Below are positions 11,647-16,012 of a stretch of DNA of 16,012 nt, one piece after another. Source of the DNA: Burkholderiaceae bacterium (lineage in GTDB: Bacteria > Pseudomonadota > Gammaproteobacteria > Burkholderiales > Burkholderiaceae_C); the NCBI GenBank assembly GCA_017999135.1, contig JAGOBT010000017.1, positions 1 to 16,012 on the forward strand, read 5' to 3'. The notes beneath the pieces were generated by a model, which was not told the DNA's origin, ran no database searches, and saw only the letters and a list, made by a program, of their open reading frames with translations. Both the position numbers and the translations under genes were made by a program. Positions within the stretch are counted from its first letter, which is position 1; every line of letters begins with the position of its first letter.

Positions 11647-12021
11647 ATGATGAAGCAACTGTTGACCGTGGTCGTGCTGGGCCTGTCGGTGCTGTCTTTC
11701 AACGCCGCGTTCGCCCATGGTGGCGCCCAGGCCAGGCACGGCGGCGTGGTGTCCACCGCCAGCGACCTGGGCTTTGAACTGGTTGGCACGCCCACCGGCG
11801 CAGCGATCTACATCGAGGACCACGGCAAGCCGATGGCGCCCGCCGGCATGAGCGGCAAGCTGACCGTTCTGAATGGTGCCGAGAAATCGGAAGCTGACTT
11901 GGCCGTGGCCGGCGACAAGCTCGAGGCCAAGGGCGTGAAACTGGCGCCCGGTGCCAAGGTCGTGGCTGCACTCACGACCCCGGCCAGGAAGGCGATCACG
12001 GTCCGGTTCACTGTCAAGTAA
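11647..12021 (+). CDS. Small exported periplasmic protein with predicted N-terminal His after processing
   Basis: This 124-residue protein has a Sec signal (MMKQLLTVVVLGLSVLSFNAAFA). Cleavage after AFA would leave His at the mature N-terminus, beginning HGGAQARHGG, a plausible metal-binding start since a free amino-terminal His is a known copper ligand in other families. The rest is about 90 residues of predicted beta strands (GFELVGTPTGAAIYIEDHG to AITVRFTVK) with few charged patches and no Cys. I recall similar small hypothetical proteins beside RND metal pumps but no established function. Its FELV start and strand pattern resemble the periplasmic domain of the protein at 6611-7264. Other possible starts are 11638 and 11650. 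It lies 65 bp after the pump gene and its stop abuts the next ATG. Periplasmic location is confident; metal binding is inferred. Confidence 0.75.
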   Translation: MMKQLLTVVVLGLSVLSFNAAFAHGGAQARHGGVVSTASDLGFELVGTPTGAAIYIEDHGKPMAPAGMSGKLTVLNGAEKSEADLAVAGDKLEAKGVKLAPGAKVVAALTTPARKAITVRFTVK

Positions 12022-13086
12022 ATGGCCTTGTCATCCCAAGCACTGCCTGCCCTGCGGGGCGGGCTGCTCGCCCTGCTGGCGGCGGCGCTGTTCGGCGTCA
12101 GCACGCCGCTGGTGCAGCAGTTCGGTGTCGGGCTCGGGGCGTTCAGCACAGCCGCACTGCTCTATGCCGGGGCCGCAGCCGTCGGGCTGCTCTCGCGCCA
12201 GCGCATCGACCGCGAAGCAAGGCTGCAGCGCAGCGATCTGCCACGCCTCCTGGCGATGGCCGTGTTCGGCGCCGCCATCGGCCCCGTGGCGCTGGCCTGG
12301 GGCCTGCAGAACACCAGCGGCACGAGTGCGTCGCTGATGCTCACCCTGGAAGCCCTGTTCACGGCGGTGCTGGCCTGGCGCCTGTACCACGAGACCATGG
12401 ACGGACGTGTCTGGACGGCCATGGCGCTGCTGCTGGCCGGCGGCATGGTGCTGGTGCTCGACCAGGGCCTGAGGTCCGATTCGGGCGGCGCGCAGCTGTG
12501 GGGCCTGCTGGCCGTGCTGCTGGCCACCGCGGCCTGGGGCGTGGACAACACCTTGTCCCGGGCGCTGGCGGAACGCGACCCCGGTCAGGTGGTGATGGCC
12601 AAGGCGTTGCTGGGCGCCACCGCCACGGGCGCGCTGGCCCGGGTCTTCGGCGAGCCGGTCCCGTCTGCCGCAGCCGCGCTGGCGCTGCTGGCCGTCGGCG
12701 CCACTGGCTACGGCCTGAGCCTGCGCTTCTACCTGTTGGCGCAGCGCGCGTTCGGCGCCGCGCGCACGGGTTCTGTCTTCGCCTTCGCGCCCTTCATCGG
12801 CGCCGCGTTCGCCGTGGCGCTGGGCGACCGCTCGGCCAGCGTCCTGCTGCTGCTGGGCAGCGCGCTGATGCTGGCCGGCGTGGTGCTGCACCTGGCGGAG
12901 TCACATGCCCACGCGCACGACCACGAGGCGCTGGAGCACGAGCACGCGCATCGCCACGACGACGGACACCATGACCATGCGCACGGCGTGATGCCGGTGG
13001 GCGAGCACAGCCACTGGCACCGCCACGCGCCGATGCGCCATGCGCACCCCCACGTGCCCGACGCGCATCACGCACATCGTCACTGA
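12022..13086 (+). CDS. EamA/DMT-family transporter with long His-rich C-terminal tail
   Basis: This 354-residue inner-membrane protein has two EamA repeats, about residues 13-146 and 157-293, each with roughly five hydrophobic helices. Family marks include ALFGVSTPLV near the start, NTSGTSASLMLTLEALFTAVLAW in the first half and the matching AFGAARTGSVFAFAPFIGA in the second. After LHLAE the last 61 residues contain 23 His in short His-Ala, His-Asp and His-Glu alternations. Both termini of 10-helix DMT carriers are normally cytoplasmic, so the tail would meet cytoplasmic metal. Many EamA proteins export small metabolites; the tail and operon place argue for metal export here, but that is inference. 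The ATG follows the previous stop with no gap and has no clear ribosome binding site, so it relies on coupling. It is the last gene of the operon and converges with the hydroxylase gene across 14 bp. Confidence 0.85.
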   Translation: MALSSQALPALRGGLLALLAAALFGVSTPLVQQFGVGLGAFSTAALLYAGAAAVGLLSRQRIDREARLQRSDLPRLLAMAVFGAAIGPVALAWGLQNTSGTSASLMLTLEALFTAVLAWRLYHETMDGRVWTAMALLLAGGMVLVLDQGLRSDSGGAQLWGLLAVLLATAAWGVDNTLSRALAERDPGQVVMAKALLGATATGALARVFGEPVPSAAAALALLAVGATGYGLSLRFYLLAQRAFGAARTGSVFAFAPFIGAAFAVALGDRSASVLLLLGSALMLAGVVLHLAESHAHAHDHEALEHEHAHRHDDGHHDHAHGVMPVGEHSHWHRHAPMRHAHPHVPDAHHAHRH

Positions 13087-13100
13087 GGCCGGCCAGGCGT

Positions 13101-15029
13101 TCAGCCCCGCAGCCGCAGCACGCCGGCAAAGTAGTCGGCCAGGGCCTGGCGGTCGGCCAACGGCAGCACCATCGCCACATGCTGGTCGGGCCGCACCACC
13201 ACCATGCAGCCGGCGGCGCGATCGATGCCGCGCAGGGCAAAGATGTCGGCCTCGGGCCGCTGGTCGGCGCAGAACACCTTTTCGTAGTCGCACAGGCCAT
13301 GGGCGCCCACCGGCGGGCGCAGCAGCGCGGGCATGGCGGCGAAGTCCAGCGCGCGGAAGCCCTGCTGGAACACCGCCCGGGTATCGATCACCGCGTCGAT
13401 GTCTTCGCCCGGCGCGGTGTGGCGGCGCAGCGGCGATGCGGCATTGCCGGCCAGCCAGTCGCACAGGCCGGCCAGGGTGCTGCCGGGCCGGCCGTCGTCG
13501 CCCGCCGGGGCGAACAGGAACAGCCGGAAGCGCCCGTCGGCCTCGATGCAGTGGCCCAGGTGCATCGGCCGGGCGTCGGCCAGCCGCACCACCGGGGCCG
13601 AATGCAGCCGCATGCCGATGGGCAAGCCGCTGGCCAGCGCCTGGTGGGTGTCCGCGCCGGTCAGCACGCCGGGCTCGTAGCGGATGGTCAGCCCGCAGGT
13701 GAAGGGCAGGTTGTCGACGAAGGCACGGGCCACCGGCGGCAGGCCGTCGGTGGGCGCCTCGGTGGTGCGCGCACCCACCACGCGCGACCAGGTGTGGTCG
13801 AAGTCCACCAGGCCCTTGGCCGCGGCACGCCGTTCGCCGGTGTAGGTGTGCAGCAGGCGGGCGTCGGCCCGCCCGGTCAGCACCGCGATCAGCTTCCAGC
13901 CCAGGTTGAAGGTGTCGCCCATCGACACGTTCATGCCCTGGCCGGCCTTGGGGCTGTGGGTGTGGCAGGCGTCGCCGGCCAGCATCACGCGCGGCGTGCG
14001 CCGGGCTGACTGGCCGGCCGGCACGTCGTCGAAGGTGTCGGTCAGCCGGTGGCCGATCTCGTAGATCGACCACCAGACCACCTCCTTCACGTCCAACTGG
14101 AACGGCGCCAGGATGCGCTGCGCCTTGGCGATGATGTCCGCCGCCGCCAGGCGGCGGTCGGCCACGCGCTCGTGGTCGGCCAGCTGGTCCATCTCCACAT
14201 ACAGGCGCACCAGGTGGCCGCCTTCGCGCGGCAGCACCATCAGCGTGCCCTGGTCCTGCGAGCGCACGAAGCACTTCATGCGCCAGTCGGGGAAGTCGGT
14301 CACCGCCAGCAGGTCGATCACGCCCCAGGCCTGGTGTGCCGCGTCGCCATGCAGCGCGCCGCCAATGGCTGTGCGCACCGCCGATCGGGCGCCGTCGCAG
14401 CCGATCACGTAGTTCGCGCGCACGGTGTGGGTCTGGCCTTCGCGGTCTGGCGCGGTGTGGGCCAGGGTCACGGTGACGGGGTGGTCGTCGGTGGCGGGGT
14501 CAACTGTCAGCCCGGCCACCTTCAGGCCCAGGTCGGGCACCAGGCGGGTGGGGGCATTGCGCATGCGGTCGAGGAACATGTCATGCACCCGCGCCTGGTT
14601 GATCAGCACATGCGGCATTTCCGAGATGCCGTCGGGCACGTCCTGCACCCGCGCCACGCGGGTGAGTGCGGCCGCACCGCCGCTGCCGGTCGCGGCCGTG
14701 CCGGGGGCCCAGAAGGTGGTTTCGTTGATCCACACCGCCTCGCGCATCACCTGTTCGGCAAAGCCGAAGGCCTGGAACATCTCCATCGACCGCACGCTGA
14801 TGCCGTCGGCCTGGCCCTTTTCCATCGGCGCCAGCTTGGGCTCGACCAGCATGGTGCGGATCTGCGGAAAGCGCGCCAGCTGCGCCGCCAGGCACAGGCC
14901 GGCCGGCCCCGAGCCGGCGATCAGCACGTCCACCTCGGTGGGCAGCGGGTCGCCCGGCTGGCGGTGGCCAGGGGCGGCAGGCAACACGTCGGGGTCGCCG
15001 GGGTGGAAGCCGTCGCGGTGGTATTGCAT
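13101..15029 (-). CDS. mobA: FAD-dependent aromatic hydroxylase, 3-hydroxybenzoate 4-monooxygenase-like
   Basis: The predicted reaction is hydroxylation of 3-hydroxybenzoate to protocatechuate with NADPH and O2 in the cytoplasm. The protein is 642 residues; I recall about 639 for MobA of Comamonas. It begins MQYHRDGFHPGDPDVLPAAP, much like MobA. GSGPAG at 39-44 is the FAD-binding dinucleotide motif. Asp212-Gly213 in GCDGARSAVR and Gly352-Asp353 in LAGDACHTHSPKAGQG are the two other flavin/NADPH motifs of the phenol-hydroxylase class, and a thioredoxin-like C-terminal domain follows (from about 450). I chose the ATG at 15029 because GGAG lies six bases upstream and homology starts there; the frame stays open to 15089 but runs into the operator. 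The divergent MarR gene supports the MobA/MobR identification. Phenol or another hydroxybenzoate remains possible as substrate. Confidence 0.85.
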   Translation of the reverse strand: MQYHRDGFHPGDPDVLPAAPGHRQPGDPLPTEVDVLIAGSGPAGLCLAAQLARFPQIRTMLVEPKLAPMEKGQADGISVRSMEMFQAFGFAEQVMREAVWINETTFWAPGTAATGSGGAAALTRVARVQDVPDGISEMPHVLINQARVHDMFLDRMRNAPTRLVPDLGLKVAGLTVDPATDDHPVTVTLAHTAPDREGQTHTVRANYVIGCDGARSAVRTAIGGALHGDAAHQAWGVIDLLAVTDFPDWRMKCFVRSQDQGTLMVLPREGGHLVRLYVEMDQLADHERVADRRLAAADIIAKAQRILAPFQLDVKEVVWWSIYEIGHRLTDTFDDVPAGQSARRTPRVMLAGDACHTHSPKAGQGMNVSMGDTFNLGWKLIAVLTGRADARLLHTYTGERRAAAKGLVDFDHTWSRVVGARTTEAPTDGLPPVARAFVDNLPFTCGLTIRYEPGVLTGADTHQALASGLPIGMRLHSAPVVRLADARPMHLGHCIEADGRFRLFLFAPAGDDGRPGSTLAGLCDWLAGNAASPLRRHTAPGEDIDAVIDTRAVFQQGFRALDFAAMPALLRPPVGAHGLCDYEKVFCADQRPEADIFALRGIDRAAGCMVVVRPDQHVAMVLPLADRQALADYFAGVLRLRG

Positions 15030-15069
15030 GGTGTGCTCCAGTGGGGGTGGAAGGATCTGGTAAAAAGTA

Positions 15070-15092
15070 TGTATGCATATCATATGCATACA
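15070..15092. promoter_or_regulatory. 23-bp palindromic operator for the MarR-type regulator
   Basis: TGTATGCATAT and its exact reverse complement flank a single central C, forming a perfect 11-bp inverted repeat in an AT-rich island between the divergent genes. It covers the -10 of the hydroxylase promoter and lies just upstream of the likely -10 of the regulator gene. The size and symmetry fit a MarR-family dimer, so binding would repress the hydroxylase gene and probably the regulator's own gene. Confidence 0.8.
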
Positions 15093-15108
15093 GCATTACA
15101 CTGGTCAA
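15079..15108 (-). promoter_or_regulatory. Sigma-70-type promoter of the hydroxylase gene
   Basis: On the minus strand TTGACC (15103-15108) and TATGAT (15079-15084) are each five of six matches to consensus and are 18 bases apart. Transcription would begin near 15072, about 43 bases before the ATG at 15029. The -10 lies inside the palindromic operator, a simple steric-repression arrangement. Confidence 0.7.
15097..15102 (+). promoter_or_regulatory. Candidate -10 element for the regulator gene
   Basis: TACACT on the plus strand follows the operator directly and would start transcription near 15109, about 54 bases before the ATG at 15163. The -35 region would fall within the palindrome and is not a good match, so this is tentative, though it would explain autoregulation. 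Confidence 0.35.
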
Positions 15109-15162
15109 GCCCGATGCCGGGCACCGGGCGGTCGGCCCGGCCACCCACGGAGACACGCAGCG

Positions 15163-15585
15163 ATGGACAGGATCGCGATGGCCGGGCACCTGATCCGGCG
15201 GCTGCACCAGCAGTCGACCCAGACCTTCCAGGCCGGCATGCAGGCCATCGGCGTCGACATGACGTCGGTGCAGTTCGCCGCGCTGGATGCCATCGTGCAG
15301 CAGCCCGGCATCGACCAGGCCAGCCTGGCAGCCACCATCAGCTTCGACCGCGCCACCATCGGTGGCGTGGTCGACCGGCTGGAGGCCAAGGGCCTGGTGC
15401 AGCGGCTGGTCAGCCCGGATGACCGGCGCGCCCGCCTGCTGCATGCCACGCCCGCCGGCCAGGCGCAGCTGGCCGCCGTGCGGCCCACGGTGGAGGCGCT
15501 GCAGGCGCAGATCCTGGCGCCGCTGACGGATGCCGAGCAGGCCGCATTCGCCGCGTTGGCGCGCAAGGCGCTGGGGCTGGATTGA
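15163..15585 (+). CDS. mobR: MarR-family repressor, MobR-like
   Basis: This 140-residue DNA-binding protein most likely represses the divergent hydroxylase gene until an aromatic acid such as 3-hydroxybenzoate binds. Its winged helix-turn-helix runs from about residue 45 to 105: DQASLAATISFDRATIGGVV gives the helix-turn-helix and recognition helix, and DRLEAKGLVQRLVSPDDRRARLLHAT gives the next helix and the wing with the DDRRA signature typical of MarR. Helices at both ends would form the dimer interface (MAGHLIRRLHQQSTQTF and LTDAEQAAFAALARKAL). The ATG at 15163 has GGAGA about nine bases upstream; the longer frame from 15073 would start inside the operator and is unlikely. The divergent layout with a shared palindrome parallels mobR/mobA of Comamonas testosteroni. 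Confidence 0.87.
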   Translation: MDRIAMAGHLIRRLHQQSTQTFQAGMQAIGVDMTSVQFAALDAIVQQPGIDQASLAATISFDRATIGGVVDRLEAKGLVQRLVSPDDRRARLLHATPAGQAQLAAVRPTVEALQAQILAPLTDAEQAAFAALARKALGLD

Positions 15586-15615
15586 GTGCGCGGCCCGGGC
15601 GCCACATCGGCGCGA

Positions 15616-15648
15616 GATGGGCGCACCATGGGCGCCCCATGGGCGCCA
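15616..15648. repeat. Three tandem 11-bp repeats between convergent genes
   Basis: Three adjacent units of the form (G/C)ATGGGCGC(A/C)(C/A) lie in the 75-bp gap between the convergent regulator and oxidoreductase genes. Units 2 and 3 are nearly identical. GGCGCC at 15631-15636 can pair with GGCGCC at 15642-15647 across five bases, so the region could slow or end transcription from either side, although no T-tract is present. Confidence 0.5.
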
Positions 15649-15660
15649 GCGGGTGACGGC

Positions 15661-16012
15661 TCAGGCGGCGGGCGCCACGCCGGCCAGCAGCGTCTCGATC
15701 GTCTCTTGCACCGCCAGCGCCTCGGCAAAGCCGGGCAGGCTGTGCGCGCGGCCCTCGATCAGCGCCACCCACTGGTCCAGCTGGTCGGCCTGGCCACGCA
15801 GGCGCAGCGCGGCGGGGTCGCCTTCGGTCTGCCAGGGGCCGTCGGCCTGGCGGCGCTGCAGGCCGAACCAGTCGCGCAGTTCCACCGCGCCGGTGCTGCC
15901 TTGCAGCAGGAAGCGGTTGAAATCGTCCACCGCGCCGGCCACCGCGCCCGTCACCGCGGCCTGCACCTGCACCGGCACGCCACCGGCCTGCAACCGTGCC
16001 GACAAGCCCCGG
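15661..16012 (-). CDS. Gfo/Idh/MocA-type oxidoreductase, C-terminal part only
   Basis: The minus strand is open from the right edge to a stop at 15661, about 117 codons, so the start and the nucleotide-binding N-terminal domain are outside the window. The visible part looks like the end of the C-terminal domain of a Gfo/Idh/MocA oxidoreductase. It has a strand-rich stretch with NRFLLQGSTGAVELRDWFGL, then a helix with DQLDQWVALIEGRAHSLPGF, and EALAVQETIETLLAG, which matches the final helix of that fold. Such enzymes are NAD(P)-dependent dehydrogenases of sugars and related compounds. A TTG at 16005 could be read as a start, but the frame continues to the edge and the domain would be incomplete. 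The gene converges with the regulator gene, and nothing visible ties it to the mob function. Confidence 0.7.
   Translation of the reverse strand, partial: RGLSARLQAGGVPVQVQAAVTGAVAGAVDDFNRFLLQGSTGAVELRDWFGLQRRQADGPWQTEGDPAALRLRGQADQLDQWVALIEGRAHSLPGFAEALAVQETIETLLAGVAPAA

Noticed and set aside
12901..13083. The CAC/CAT-rich stretch as a DNA repeat or CRISPR-like array
   Set aside because: There is no fixed repeat-spacer unit. The periodicity comes from His codons in an intact frame continuous with the EamA protein.
15030..15089. N-terminal extension of the hydroxylase to an ATG at 15089
   Set aside because: That start lies inside the operator and upstream of the predicted transcription start, and homology with MobA begins at the ATG at 15029, which has a ribosome binding site.
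15073..15162. N-terminal extension of the MarR-type regulator
   Set aside because: It would start within the palindrome before its own promoter, and the added residues do not resemble MarR proteins.

Overview
The window comes from a GC-rich genome (by eye close to 70% G+C). It probably belongs to a betaproteobacterium of the order Burkholderiales. The basis is the composition, a 3-hydroxybenzoate hydroxylase/MarR pair laid out like mobA/mobR of Comamonas, and a CzcCBA-type efflux operon with accessory exported proteins of a kind I associate with that order. The genus cannot be told from the sequence.

Layout. (1) Positions 1-4721, minus strand: mutS, followed by an ABC exporter ATPase and its ABC-2 permease; the permease runs off the left edge. 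(2) Positions 4826-13086, plus strand: a tightly packed heavy-metal efflux locus. It holds a small exported His-rich protein (CzcI-like), a CzcC/TolC-type outer-membrane factor, an anchored periplasmic protein with a His-rich segment, a CzcB-type adaptor, a CzcA/CusA-type RND pump, a small exported protein with His at its predicted mature N-terminus, and an EamA (DMT) transporter with a 61-residue His-rich C-terminal tail. (3) Positions 13101-15029, minus strand: a MobA-like FAD hydroxylase. It is divergent from a MarR repressor (15163-15585, plus strand), and an 11-bp inverted repeat lies across the shared promoter. (4) Positions 15661-16012, minus strand: the C-terminal end of a Gfo/Idh/MocA-type oxidoreductase, cut by the right edge.

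How the genes work together. CzcC-, CzcB- and CzcA-like proteins would form the envelope-spanning efflux complex. The three accessory exported proteins and the EamA transporter are all rich in or marked by His, which points to metal handling in the periplasm and possibly export across the inner membrane to feed the RND pump. The two proteins encoded back to back at 6611 and 7264 share an identical 13-residue stretch ([13 protein letters not shown]) at the same precursor position, just after the predicted signal-peptide cleavage site. Seven of the 13 codons differ and every difference is synonymous, so the peptide itself seems to be under selection. No metal-responsive regulator is encoded in the window. 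Candidate control elements are a promoter very close to the first start codon and a structured 157-bp leader before the czcC-like gene. The mob pair is a self-contained aromatic-acid module that would convert 3-hydroxybenzoate to protocatechuate; ring-cleavage genes are not in the window.

No RNA gene, insertion sequence, CRISPR array or origin was seen. No stretch longer than about 160 bases lacks a gene.
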